Shown here: positions 29,359 to 37,179 of the stretch, one piece after another | Layout of the letters: the number at the start of each line of letters is the position of its first letter | Numbering within the stretch: position 1 is the first letter of the stretch | Virus record (IMG/VR): IMGVR_UViG_3300028025_000093 | Span: 1 to 64,000 of that record | Length of the DNA stretch: 64,000 nt | Source: a virus | Direction: 5' to 3' (one strand) | The notes under the pieces: generated by a model | What the model was told of the DNA's origin: nothing | Databases searched by the model: none | Seen by the model: the letters and a program-made list of their open reading frames with translations, nothing else | Position numbers and translations under genes: made by a program

Positions 29359-30779
29359 TGTTTTTTGAAAAATATAATGATTTTATGGATGTTGATCCAA
29401 GAAAAGACAGAGCATTGACACAAGTTAATGCAGAGTCTATGACCAAGAGGTGTGAAGTTACTATACCAAAATGGTTAGTAGAAGGTAAAACTATTTTAGA
29501 TTTAGGATGTTGTTATGGTGCTTACGGACAGTGGGCACTTATGCATGGAGCAAAACATTATACAGGCGTAGAACTACAAAAGAAGTTTGTTAATCCTGGA
29601 AGAGATTTGTTAAATAAGTATCACGACGAATCTAAATTCTCAATGATTGAACAAGATGCAGCAGAATTCCTTGAACAAAATAATCAGAAGTATGACATAA
29701 TTATTGCAGCTGGAGTTATCCATGGATATACTGATGTAATACATTTCTTAAAACTTATTTCCGAACATGCCAATGAGTATGTTCTTATAGAATCAATTGA
29801 GTTGCCTGAGCCACACTATCCAAGAATTGAATTTAAACCATATAGAATGGTAATCCCTAAAATTAATGATAGTGGTCTGTATAGATATTCTGAAGGTATG
29901 ACTCCTATTGCTGGGTTTAAAGCAGTAACACTAATTCTAAATGAATATGGTTTTGAAAACGATGGTGGTAGAATTAAACCAGAAAAGATAAACACGTGTC
30001 AAGACATATACAATAGTGCTATTGATGACGCAAAAACAAATTCAGATCCAACTAGAATTACAGCAAATAGATTTATATCTAGATATGTAAAATCTTCTGA
30101 AACTAAAAAGGTTTCGTTACAACACAAGACAGAAAAGAATAATGGAAACTTCTTACCGAAGCCTTGGAAGTTTGATGATGATGTAGCTAAAAGATTCCAG
30201 CGAGAAGCAAGAACTAATATACCAGATTACGATAGAGTTATTGGTATGTGTTTAGCATTAGCAAACAAAAAATTTGATAAAACCTGTTCAGTAATTGATG
30301 TTGGTTCTGCTCTTGGATATACAATTGATGTTTTCACTAAAGACGGATTTAAAACTGTATCTGGAGTAGATAACTCTAAAGAGATGATTAACCACTGTCC
30401 TTACAAAAATTTTATTACATTATCAGATAAGTTACCAAAAGGTAACTATGATTTAGTATTGGCTAATTGGACATTGCACTTTGTCAATGAACGTAAGCAA
30501 TATATCCAAGATGTTTACGATTCTCTATCTGCCAATGGCACGTTTATCCTGTCAGAAAAAACCACACAGAGCGATGATGTTAAAGAACTGTATTATGACT
30601 TCAAACGCAACAATGGTATTACTGATGAATACATATATGAAAAGGAAGAGAAGCTAAAGGGATATATGAATCTAATGCCTGTTGAATGGTATTTACAAAC
30701 CCTTGGTGATATTGGTTTCAAGTCAATACAAATTATTAATAGTAGACTTGGGTTTGTTACGTTTTATTGTAATAAATAA
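29355..30779 (+). CDS. Tandem SAM-dependent methyltransferase (two domains)
   Basis: 474 residues. Two Rossmann-type SAM sites are visible: ILDLGCCYGAYG near residue 47 with an acidic GVELQ strand end, and VIDVGSALGYT near residue 311 with GVDNSKEM. A basic linker joins them. Each domain ends with its own NPPF-less motif IV region, so both are small-molecule or protein methyltransferases rather than base methylases. Two catalytic domains in one phage protein suggest sequential methylation. It is coupled to genes on both sides. Confidence 0.78.
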   Translation: MMFFEKYNDFMDVDPRKDRALTQVNAESMTKRCEVTIPKWLVEGKTILDLGCCYGAYGQWALMHGAKHYTGVELQKKFVNPGRDLLNKYHDESKFSMIEQDAAEFLEQNNQKYDIIIAAGVIHGYTDVIHFLKLISEHANEYVLIESIELPEPHYPRIEFKPYRMVIPKINDSGLYRYSEGMTPIAGFKAVTLILNEYGFENDGGRIKPEKINTCQDIYNSAIDDAKTNSDPTRITANRFISRYVKSSETKKVSLQHKTEKNNGNFLPKPWKFDDDVAKRFQREARTNIPDYDRVIGMCLALANKKFDKTCSVIDVGSALGYTIDVFTKDGFKTVSGVDNSKEMINHCPYKNFITLSDKLPKGNYDLVLANWTLHFVNERKQYIQDVYDSLSANGTFILSEKTTQSDDVKELYYDFKRNNGITDEYIYEKEEKLKGYMNLMPVEWYLQTLGDIGFKSIQIINSRLGFVTFYCNK

Positions 30780-31288
30780 TGCAAGATCTTTTTCACTGTT
30801 TTGAAAACTATCCCAGCTTGAGTTCATCAATTATTCAAGAAGGTAGTACTTCTACATTCAGTGAACATTATTATCCACACGTATATAAAGCTGACTGCTC
30901 ATTTGGTAGTTGTAATTTTGTAAATTTACTAAAACAAAACTTAGGTGACGTAACTGCTCTATGGATACAAAACCCACCAAATACATTATACGATTGGCAT
31001 ATTGATAGGGAAATTCGTCAGTGTTCTATTAACTTTGAGATTAAAGAAAACCACAATGCCATGGCACTATTTCGTGAACCAATAGGTAAGGGTAAAGACA
31101 TAATCTATTACAATATACATAAGGTTAAATACGCAATTGGTAAACCAACAGTATTGAATGTCAAAAGCCCACACTGCGTAATAAACCACTCCAACGAATC
31201 CAGAGTTATATTAAGTTTGTGTGTTCACAAATCGTCATATAAAGAAACTGTGGATTATATGAAAACCTTAAACATAAGTGAATACTAA
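30779..31288 (+). CDS. Cupin / 2OG-Fe(II) dioxygenase-like protein
   Basis: 169 residues. DWHIDREIRQCSINFEI (HxD, about residue 77) and SPHCVINHSNESRVILSLCV (distal His about 136) match the small aspartyl-hydroxylase-like cupins of T4-type phages. Substrate unknown; it is the last oxygenase-like gene of the block and overlaps the tandem methyltransferase stop (TAATG). Confidence 0.7.
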   Translation: MQDLFHCFENYPSLSSSIIQEGSTSTFSEHYYPHVYKADCSFGSCNFVNLLKQNLGDVTALWIQNPPNTLYDWHIDREIRQCSINFEIKENHNAMALFREPIGKGKDIIYYNIHKVKYAIGKPTVLNVKSPHCVINHSNESRVILSLCVHKSSYKETVDYMKTLNISEY

Positions 31289-31549
31289 ATGTGGTTCAAT
31301 AATCATCTAAAAGAAGCTGCACTTTACTCCAGAACTAAAACTGGCGTAAAGTTCTATTTCACTCATATGCTCTGGGCAATACACTTGGCTGGTTTACTAT
31401 TTGTTTGGTCATTACTTATGATAGTGCACGCTATTGTACCGCAGCTGGTAGGATTTACAATACTTGAGAATATAGTTAATTTACTCAAGCAAATGAAACT
31501 GCAACATCCCGATGACCCTTTACTAAAAAAGATAAACTTTGATGCATAG
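31289..31549 (+). CDS. Small membrane protein, DUF6356-like
   Basis: 86 residues. An N-terminal amphipathic stretch, a membrane segment at about 28-53 with conserved His residues (FTHMLWAIH and IVHAIVP), then a short helical tail. This matches the small phage and bacterial DUF6356 pattern. Function unknown. Confidence 0.55.
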   Translation: MWFNNHLKEAALYSRTKTGVKFYFTHMLWAIHLAGLLFVWSLLMIVHAIVPQLVGFTILENIVNLLKQMKLQHPDDPLLKKINFDA

Positions 31550-32243
31550 ATATGAGATAATTCGAGCTGGTTTGCCAATCACTGCGGCAACAACCACAAC
31601 AGAGTTTATGGATATTGTAGATACTCTAAAGACAAATCCAAAGTGGATTGCCGTGACAACCAGCAATGACGAAAAGAACGCACCAGCAGGATATAAAATC
31701 CTACGTGAACATAATATATCCCCAGTAGAATTTTCAGTATGGGAAAGTAATAGAGATCCCGCAACAGCAACTGTATCACTACTAACTCAATTACATAAAC
31801 TGCACTCAGAAACCTTATTTGAGTGTGCCGTATTATTAACTCCAGGTAGCCCTTACATAGATGATGCAATAAGTAAAGTATTGCTATCAGCGTACAACGA
31901 CATAAGGGTAATTGATACCAAAGGTGCACCACAAATTGCCAGCGACATTATTACAGAACTAACTGGTCTAGATACTGAAGTCCGCAATTACCACGATGAT
32001 TTTGTGTTGATGTTAAATCCAACCATAGATAGATCTCGGGTGAACATTTTTAGTTGTTTACAAAGGCTATATAATGTAGATCTACGTAAGGTAGTTACTA
32101 CCCTTCAACCCACCAGAGTAATAGCAGTAACCATTGGCACAGAAATAATTACAAAGCAGTACACGTATGACGAGATCCTAGAATGTAGTGACGAACTATC
32201 CAATAGCGATACTACTTACACATTTGGGTTTATATTTGATTGA
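31542..32243 (+). CDS. Hypothetical protein, alpha/beta
   Basis: 233 residues starting at the ATG overlapping the preceding stop. Alternating hydrophobic strands and helices suggest two Rossmann-like halves; LLTPGSPYIDDAI is the only motif-like segment. No confident family. It closes the second metabolic block. Confidence 0.5.
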   Translation: MHRYEIIRAGLPITAATTTTEFMDIVDTLKTNPKWIAVTTSNDEKNAPAGYKILREHNISPVEFSVWESNRDPATATVSLLTQLHKLHSETLFECAVLLTPGSPYIDDAISKVLLSAYNDIRVIDTKGAPQIASDIITELTGLDTEVRNYHDDFVLMLNPTIDRSRVNIFSCLQRLYNVDLRKVVTTLQPTRVIAVTIGTEIITKQYTYDEILECSDELSNSDTTYTFGFIFD

Positions 32244-32253
32244 GGAGAAATGT

Positions 32254-32448
32254 ATGACAGAACCACTATCGTTTAAAGAACAATGGGAAGCAAAAAAGCT
32301 ACTCAAGAAGTCAAAGAAGAAAGCACGCAATAATGCCATGAAGGAACACGGCATGACTAAAAGCGAAGCTACCTCGGCAGTTAAAAAAGCTGTAGGTCGC
32401 ATTGCTTCAAATAAACCAACAACTCGTTCAGCTGGTCGAGGAAGATAA
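32254..32448 (+). CDS. Small basic protein
   Basis: 64 residues with a GAGGAG binding site. Lys/Arg-rich helix (AKKLLKKSKKKARNNAMKEHG, split by one Asn pair), then an Arg/Gly tail. Likely nucleic-acid binding by charge; no family recognised. Coupled by TAATG to the binding-protein gene. Confidence 0.55.
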   Translation: MTEPLSFKEQWEAKKLLKKSKKKARNNAMKEHGMTKSEATSAVKKAVGRIASNKPTTRSAGRGR

Positions 32449-33329
32449 TGCGTTTATTTGTTATGATGGCATCACTGATGCTAAGTACGGTAGTTGCAGC
32501 CCAAGAAACTGTGCGTATCTATAGTCCATACTCGGCAACGCATTCTGGTACGCCAGCAATGTATCGCATCTTGGAAACTGCCAACAAATCTCAAAACATC
32601 TATAACTTTATACTTGAGTTCAAACCAGGTGGTAATCAGATAATTGCGTTAAAAGCAATGGATGAAAACTCTCTGGCCATTATTGCACCAGCATTCGTTG
32701 AGAACGTTGCTGCAGGTAAAGTTATTGAGTCAGATTACATTCCAATCCATACTATCGGTGATGCTTGCTGGACTGTAATTACCAATGGACCAATCAATGC
32801 CAACAAAGAACTAACAGTTGGTGGTGTAGGTTTTGGTAATGCAGCACATCTAACAGCCCTAGCACTTGGAGAGAAATACAAGTTCTCAGTTCGTTACATT
32901 GTGTTTAAGTCCAACAACGACGCACTTGTAAATATGGCTGGTAATAATGGAATCTTTATGGTGATTGATCGTTACGAAGCGTATGAGTCAATGAAAACCA
33001 AGAATCCAAATCTACAAGCATTCGCTGCATCTTGTCCAGTTAGACTACCAATGGCACCAAAGGTCAAGACGCTAAAGGAAATTGGTATTGATGCGCCATA
33101 CGTATTTAATATTACAGTTGCTCACAAGTCAATGAATTCAACAAAGCGTAAAGCCATTGGCATCATTCTAAACGATGCTCAAGAAAAGGTTGGAGCAGAT
33201 GAAATCTTCAAGATCTCAGGTATGAAGATACCGCAGGAAAGTGCTCAGGAATTCTATACTAAGTCTATTACAAAGGTGCAAACTTTGCAAGCCAAGTATC
33301 GTAAAGAAATAGAACAAGCCAGCAAATGA
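32448..33329 (+). CDS. Periplasmic substrate-binding protein, Bug/TctC family-like
   Basis: 293 residues with a Sec signal peptide cleaved near VVAAQ (residue 19). The first mature strand and loop RIYSPYSATHSGTPAMYRILE and the FKPGGNQIIA segment are those of tripartite tricarboxylate receptors (Bug proteins), which bind carboxylates with two water-bridged loops. These genes are heavily expanded in Burkholderiales. No TctA/TctB membrane partner is encoded here, so it would serve the host transporter or sense a ligand. Confidence 0.75.
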   Translation: MRLFVMMASLMLSTVVAAQETVRIYSPYSATHSGTPAMYRILETANKSQNIYNFILEFKPGGNQIIALKAMDENSLAIIAPAFVENVAAGKVIESDYIPIHTIGDACWTVITNGPINANKELTVGGVGFGNAAHLTALALGEKYKFSVRYIVFKSNNDALVNMAGNNGIFMVIDRYEAYESMKTKNPNLQAFAASCPVRLPMAPKVKTLKEIGIDAPYVFNITVAHKSMNSTKRKAIGIILNDAQEKVGADEIFKISGMKIPQESAQEFYTKSITKVQTLQAKYRKEIEQASK

Positions 33330-33448
33330 GATGTTGTAATGATAACTGTCGTCAGGGAAGGGATTGTCCCGTGCGACTACATAACGAAAGATTCTTAAAC
33401 TTATGTTTATGGATCAAATCAAAATTTAATTTTAGGAGAAAAGTATGA
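33326..33448 (+). CDS. Small Cys-rich protein
   Basis: 40 residues beginning MRCCNDNCRQGRDCP, with four cysteines in the first 14 residues and a hydrophobic LNLCLWI segment. Start overlaps the previous stop (ATGA) and the stop overlaps the next start. The CNxNCxQGRxCP pattern resembles small proteins seen in proteobacteria and their phages. Confidence 0.6.
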   Translation: MRCCNDNCRQGRDCPVRLHNERFLNLCLWIKSKFNFRRKV

Positions 33449-33627
33449 GCATAGAAAACCCACAATTTAACGAAGGTGACAAGGTTACCATCAAAGGAAT
33501 CCCAGCAACGGTAAAAACCCAAGTACTAACGTACAATGATAGTGGTGCTGCTTGGGGACAAGTTTATGCCCTAGATGCCAATGGTGGTCTAATCATCGCC
33601 AATCCAGAGGACTGCGTGGCTCAATAA
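33445..33627 (+). CDS. Small hypothetical protein
   Basis: 60 residues with an AGGAG site. Predicted all-beta, with DKVTIKGIPATVK and alternating hydrophobic residues as in small SH3-like barrels. Function unknown. Confidence 0.5.
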   Translation: MSIENPQFNEGDKVTIKGIPATVKTQVLTYNDSGAAWGQVYALDANGGLIIANPEDCVAQ

Positions 33628-33636
33628 TCCTTGTAT

Positions 33637-33649
33637 ATCAATGACTTAC
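33637..33649 (+). repeat. Conserved element ATCAATGACTTAC, copy 2
   Basis: Same element as at 5654, again followed by a terminator (33656) and a promoter (33689). Confidence 0.6.
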
Positions 33650-33655
33650 CCATAA

Positions 33656-33678
33656 CCCTACTCTAAGTAGGGTTTTTT
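33656..33678 (+). terminator. Rho-independent terminator
   Basis: CCCTACT / AGTAGGG seven-bp stem, three-base loop, six T. Confidence 0.85.
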
Positions 33679-33688
33679 CATAAATCGC

Positions 33689-33717
33689 TTTACTTTAATT
33701 GCGAATAGTGGTATAAT
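33689..33717 (+). promoter_or_regulatory. Sigma70-type promoter P8 (leaderless)
   Basis: TTTACT, 17 bases, TATAAT, AGTCTT, ATG. Confidence 0.85.
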
Positions 33718-33723
33718 AGTCTT

Positions 33724-33747
33724 ATGATGAATAGAAAAGGAAATTGA
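33724..33747 (+). CDS. Leaderless leader peptide MMNRKGN
   Basis: The ATG at the expected +1 opens a seven-codon frame ending two bases before the next ATG. The frame contains AAAAGGA, the binding site of the following gene, so ribosomes finishing the peptide could re-initiate. Confidence 0.4.
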   Translation: MMNRKGN

Positions 33748-33749
33748 TA

Positions 33750-33941
33750 ATGGCTTATAATCGTGTAAAACATATTAAAGAAATGGCTGCATCTGTTGCT
33801 GAAATGAATGGCATTAGTATTGAGGACTTCGATGCCGAGGATATTGCTTATATTGGTGATGAAACTCAATGTTGCTATGCAGACGTTGCTGAGATTCTAA
33901 ATCTCCCACTACCCAAGTCACTTGGACCTGTATCTGTTTAA
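33750..33941 (+). CDS. Small acidic protein
   Basis: 63 residues. The ATG follows AAGGAAATTGATA. Helical, Asp/Glu-rich, with two adjacent cysteines (QCCYAD). Function unknown; first gene of a run of short overlapping genes reaching 37.1 kb. Confidence 0.5.
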   Translation: MAYNRVKHIKEMAASVAEMNGISIEDFDAEDIAYIGDETQCCYADVAEILNLPLPKSLGPVSV

Positions 33942-33943
33942 TA

Positions 33944-34165
33944 ATGTTAGATCTGAATAAATTCTTGGAGTGGGTAGCCACAATCGTTACGTTGGGTGCT
34001 GCTGGGGCAACTGCCCTTTCGTACGACCCACTAAATATCTATCTCTTTAATCTTGGTTCCATCCTGTGGTTAGTCTGGGCAGTACGAATCAAGAAACCCT
34101 CGCTAATAGTGGTCAACGTTGGATTGCTGTTGGTTTATTTTTACGGAGTACTAGTGAGATTATAA
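33944..34165 (+). CDS. Small three-helix membrane protein
   Basis: 73 residues with three hydrophobic segments (about 9-25, 32-47 and 53-71) and RIKK in the cytoplasmic loop. Its size is that of small transporter-like or semi-SWEET-like proteins but no signature was found. TAATG overlap with the Acb1-like gene. Confidence 0.5.
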   Translation: MLDLNKFLEWVATIVTLGAAGATALSYDPLNIYLFNLGSILWLVWAVRIKKPSLIVVNVGLLLVYFYGVLVRL

Positions 34166-34671
34166 TGGAATTAGCAACACTGAAACAATACGCAAAGCAC
34201 AAGGATGGTACATACGTATCCTTAAATCTATCCCAAGCATCAAAGGAATTGCTGGATAATTTCGTTGAGATGAATCTCGGTCTTACCGAACGAGTTGATT
34301 CAAACACTTATCATATTACAGTGATTTACTCTCGTACACCTGTTCCAACAGCTGAAAACTTGTTGCATATGAATAACCCACTGCCAGTTGAAGCTCAAGT
34401 AAGTGGTTATGAAGTATTTCCAACCAAGAACGATGGCAAGTGTTTGGTTATGCGATTGGATTGTCCTTACGCAACTAGGTTAAATACCGAGCTAACCAAG
34501 CAAGGTGCCACATCCGACTATGATCGATACAAACCACATCTAACCATTGCGTATGACATGGCTCAAGAAGTAGATATCAACGATCTGCCACTGCCACGTT
34601 TTACCTTGGAGTTTGACAAGCTAAACGTAGATGCTCTTGATCCTCAATTTACACCCGAGAACAAAACATGA
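34165..34671 (+). CDS. 2H phosphoesterase, anti-CBASS Acb1-like
   Basis: 168 residues. Both catalytic HxT motifs are present: YHITVIY (His50, Thr52) and KPHLTIAY (His125, Thr127), separated by 75 residues, with GTYVSLNLS at the N-terminus and GYEVFPTKNDGKCLVMRL between them. This order and spacing match T4 Acb1 (gp57B), which hydrolyses the cyclic nucleotides made by CBASS defence. Other 2H enzymes (RNA 2',3'-cyclic phosphodiesterases) share the motifs, so the function needs assay. Confidence 0.75.
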   Translation: MELATLKQYAKHKDGTYVSLNLSQASKELLDNFVEMNLGLTERVDSNTYHITVIYSRTPVPTAENLLHMNNPLPVEAQVSGYEVFPTKNDGKCLVMRLDCPYATRLNTELTKQGATSDYDRYKPHLTIAYDMAQEVDINDLPLPRFTLEFDKLNVDALDPQFTPENKT

Positions 34672-34793
34672 AAACCCTACAAGAACGAGAAACTGCAGCA
34701 TTCCTGGCCATGGTTGAAGCCATGAAAGCACTGGAATTGCAACTGGCCATTGCTCAACAACGCATCCGTGAATTGGAAGCTAATATCAAGTGA
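34668..34793 (+). CDS. 41-residue coiled-coil protein
   Basis: A single predicted amphipathic helix (MEAMKALELQLAIAQQRI). Overlaps both neighbours by four bases. Function unknown. Confidence 0.5.
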   Translation: MKTLQERETAAFLAMVEAMKALELQLAIAQQRIRELEANIK

Positions 34794-35086
34794 TAACTGA
34801 TCCCCTATTCGAAAGCTACGATTACGCTATCGGTGGTAAGATGGTTGTGGGACGAGCCACACTAACTGAAGACTACCGTATGATGATCGAAGATGGAGAT
34901 CAAGTAGCCACGCTAAGGTTAAAGACAGAACTGATTCATCAGATGGCAACTTACATGCTGGAGAATAATCTGGTTGAATTTACCCACTATGATAATCCCA
35001 TAGACTATTCAAAATCCGTGGCAGTGCGGGCATATCTCGCTCCCAATGATCAAGTACGAATACTAAGACTGGCAAAGTTAATATGA
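34790..35086 (+). CDS. Small hypothetical protein
   Basis: 98 residues from a GTG start (GTGA overlap). Mixed alpha/beta with no motif recognised. Overlaps the next gene by four bases. Confidence 0.5.
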   Translation: MITDPLFESYDYAIGGKMVVGRATLTEDYRMMIEDGDQVATLRLKTELIHQMATYMLENNLVEFTHYDNPIDYSKSVAVRAYLAPNDQVRILRLAKLI

Positions 35087-35283
35087 ACACCTTACACTTA
35101 CATCGCGAAGATTTAACCGCAATATTGGAATTCTTTAACAAGTATCCCGATCAAGAGTACATTACCATTACCGCTGACTCATCAAGTGGCATTGGCAGTA
35201 TTATTAAAGCATCAATCAAAGCACCCATCAATGGTGACTTTGTTACTATTACTAAAGATATTGTGGACGAATCATCATGGTAA
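35083..35283 (+). CDS. Small hypothetical protein
   Basis: 66 residues. YITITADSSSGIG and VTITKDIVDE suggest a short beta-rich domain. Many T4-type phages carry similar 60-70-residue proteins. Function unknown. Confidence 0.5.
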   Translation: MNTLHLHREDLTAILEFFNKYPDQEYITITADSSSGIGSIIKASIKAPINGDFVTITKDIVDESSW

Positions 35284-35699
35284 TGGATATCCTACGCAAG
35301 GAATGGTACAGGCTCAATGCCATCTCAACTAAAGGAATGAGCCCACGAGATATCGGATACAACGTAGGCATGAAAGCAGGCATTCTTAAGGCAATGAATC
35401 TAATTAACGTAATGGCTGGTGCCGAACAGCAAGGCGATGACGACAAGGAATATCAAATCTCCACACAGGAAAAGTACGAGGAATTTGTCTTAAAACGCAA
35501 CTATCACTACAGCAATACCTCTAGTCCTATTGACTTTCCCAGATGTTGGTGCCATACTTGCAGACCAATAAAACTGGATGATATGCGTATGATTCTATGC
35601 CCTGACTGCGGTAATAAACGATGTCCCAGAGCCAATCACCACGATAATGAATGTACCAACTCCAACGATCCAGGACAAAAAGGCAGTGCTTACCAATGA
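35283..35699 (+). CDS. Zinc-binding hypothetical protein
   Basis: 138 residues from the TAATG start (an ATG two codons earlier is possible). The C-terminal half has CWCHTC, CPDCGNKRC and HHDNEC, a likely multi-zinc ribbon. Helical N-terminus. Nucleic-acid or protein adaptor by analogy only. Confidence 0.6.
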   Translation: MDILRKEWYRLNAISTKGMSPRDIGYNVGMKAGILKAMNLINVMAGAEQQGDDDKEYQISTQEKYEEFVLKRNYHYSNTSSPIDFPRCWCHTCRPIKLDDMRMILCPDCGNKRCPRANHHDNECTNSNDPGQKGSAYQ

Positions 35700-35890
35700 A
35701 AATTACCAGACCAATGCCAGTGGCAGGAACAAGACGTACACGTAAGGTATATGCCCTATTACCAAAGTTCTTTGTTCACGGATCCCTCAATGAACCACTA
35801 AGAACCCTAGTATGGTTTGACTACTATCTTGTTGATGAAACGTATGAGTATGGCGAGTGGAATTACCGAGGACGCAGACTAGATGAGTAA
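35696..35890 (+). CDS. Small basic protein
   Basis: 64 residues. TRRTRKVYALLPKFF then an aromatic C-terminal half (WFDYYLVDETYEYGEWNY). Function unknown. Confidence 0.5.
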   Translation: MKITRPMPVAGTRRTRKVYALLPKFFVHGSLNEPLRTLVWFDYYLVDETYEYGEWNYRGRRLDE

Positions 35891-36167
35891 GAAACTGGTT
35901 ATAGCTGGAACCACACATCAAGCCAGAGATTGGATTATCCAGGATTTGGAACGTCGTGAGCGTGCAGGAGAAACTACCCTTTCCCTTTCAGAATACACTA
36001 TCGTTCATAGAGCAGACCAGCTACGAGGTCTACGTAATCCCGATGGTGTGTTCATTGGCACTTGGCGAGAGCGTAGAGATCTGGTAGAGATCGTTGATGG
36101 GCTTGCAATAATTATGACCGAACCAACCAAGTACGACATTATTCGACAACTGCAAAGAAATCTATGA
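35883..36167 (+). CDS. Hypothetical protein
   Basis: 94 residues. The first strand LVIAGTTHQA resembles a nucleotide-binding beta-alpha start and the protein lies immediately before a SLOG-fold gene, so a related Rossmann-type fold is possible. Not recognised. Confidence 0.45.
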   Translation: MSKKLVIAGTTHQARDWIIQDLERRERAGETTLSLSEYTIVHRADQLRGLRNPDGVFIGTWRERRDLVEIVDGLAIIMTEPTKYDIIRQLQRNL

Positions 36168-36505
36168 AAGTAATTATCGCTGGTGGTCGCACAATAACTG
36201 ACTACTCTCTGATACTCTCTGCTCTGGCGGAAAGCCAATTTATTCCAACAGAAATCGTCTCTGGTATGGCTCCAGGAGTGGATACTCTGGCAATCCAATA
36301 CGCCACAGAAAACAATCTTCCACTAAAGGAATTCTGGGCTGACTGGAATCAATACAAACGTGCTGCAGGTCCGATAAGAAACAGACAAATGGCTGAGTAT
36401 GCCGATGCCCTAATCGCAATCTGGGATGGTGAATCACGTGGAACCAAGAATATGATTGAAGAAGCCACCAAGAGAAACTTACAAGTCTATGTTAAACGAA
36501 TCTAA
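36164..36505 (+). CDS. SLOG-fold protein (DUF2493/YspA-like)
   Basis: 113 residues. Signature segments: VIIAGGRTITDY at the N-terminus, VSGMAPGVDTLA (about 33-44), GPIRNRQMAEYADALIAIWDGESRGT (about 69-94, split here by function). SLOG domains bind nucleotides and nucleotide-derived ligands. In phages such proteins could act as sensors or decoys for nucleotide-signalling defences; its nearness to the Acb1-like gene is suggestive only. Confidence 0.75.
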   Translation: MKVIIAGGRTITDYSLILSALAESQFIPTEIVSGMAPGVDTLAIQYATENNLPLKEFWADWNQYKRAAGPIRNRQMAEYADALIAIWDGESRGTKNMIEEATKRNLQVYVKRI

Positions 36506-36555
36506 AGCCGAAAAAGCTCTATCTATTATTATTCTCCAAGCGAAGCGGAGTTGAC

Positions 36556-36828
36556 TTGATACACCTTTACATTCTATCTGCAATACTTGAAATCGCTGGC
36601 TGTTACTATATGGTCAAGCAGAATTACTGGTTATCCATTCCTCTACTCATTGCATTTGGTTATAGTTTAACGCTACAACCCTATGAGCCAGCCAAGTCAT
36701 ACCTAATCTATGGTGGAATCTATATACTAACCTGTCTTGGTTTAGCCATGATTACAGGGCTGGAACTAACAACAAAAGACTGGATTGGAATCGCTCTAAT
36801 ACTCATTGGTGTAGGAATAATGTTATGA
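36556..36828 (+). CDS. YnfA/UPF0060-like membrane protein
   Basis: 90 residues from TTG. Four hydrophobic segments; ILEIAGCYYM at the start and YLIYGGIYILTC in the third helix are the YnfA signatures, related to small multidrug-resistance transporters. Slightly shorter than bacterial YnfA (108). Confidence 0.7.
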   Translation: MIHLYILSAILEIAGCYYMVKQNYWLSIPLLIAFGYSLTLQPYEPAKSYLIYGGIYILTCLGLAMITGLELTTKDWIGIALILIGVGIML

Positions 36829-36968
36829 CTGACGAAGAAGTACTTGAATACTATAAGAAACTGGAAGAATACTACGGAGAAAAGCTGGTCAATCCAGAGC
36901 ATTATCCCTATCAGTTCCGTAATCAGCTGAGGTTATATAGATACTATAAGAGTCAACAGCATGATTAA
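36825..36968 (+). CDS. Small Tyr-rich protein
   Basis: 47 residues, with repeated YYKKLEEYYG- and LYRYYK-type segments. Coupled at both ends. Function unknown. Confidence 0.5.
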   Translation: MTDEEVLEYYKKLEEYYGEKLVNPEHYPYQFRNQLRLYRYYKSQQHD

Positions 36969-37119
36969 ACTACTGCAGCATTACCTATCCTTGCAACGCA
37001 TAGAGCATAGATTCAATGATCACATCTCTGGTAAGGAAGTCTGGTTATATAGAGATAGTGCAGGAGAATATTGGTTAAAGGACAGTCGCTGGTCGTTCTT
37101 TCGTGTACCCCATAAATAG
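36961..37119 (+). CDS. Small basic protein
   Basis: 52 residues overlapping the previous gene by eight bases. Trp/Arg-rich C-terminus (SRWSFFRVPHK). Function unknown. Confidence 0.45.
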   Translation: MIKLLQHYLSLQRIEHRFNDHISGKEVWLYRDSAGEYWLKDSRWSFFRVPHK

Positions 37120-37179
37120 GTATCATCGCAGACGCTGAAAAACAAGGTTTGTCTTTATACGCTCATCTTTACTAACATA

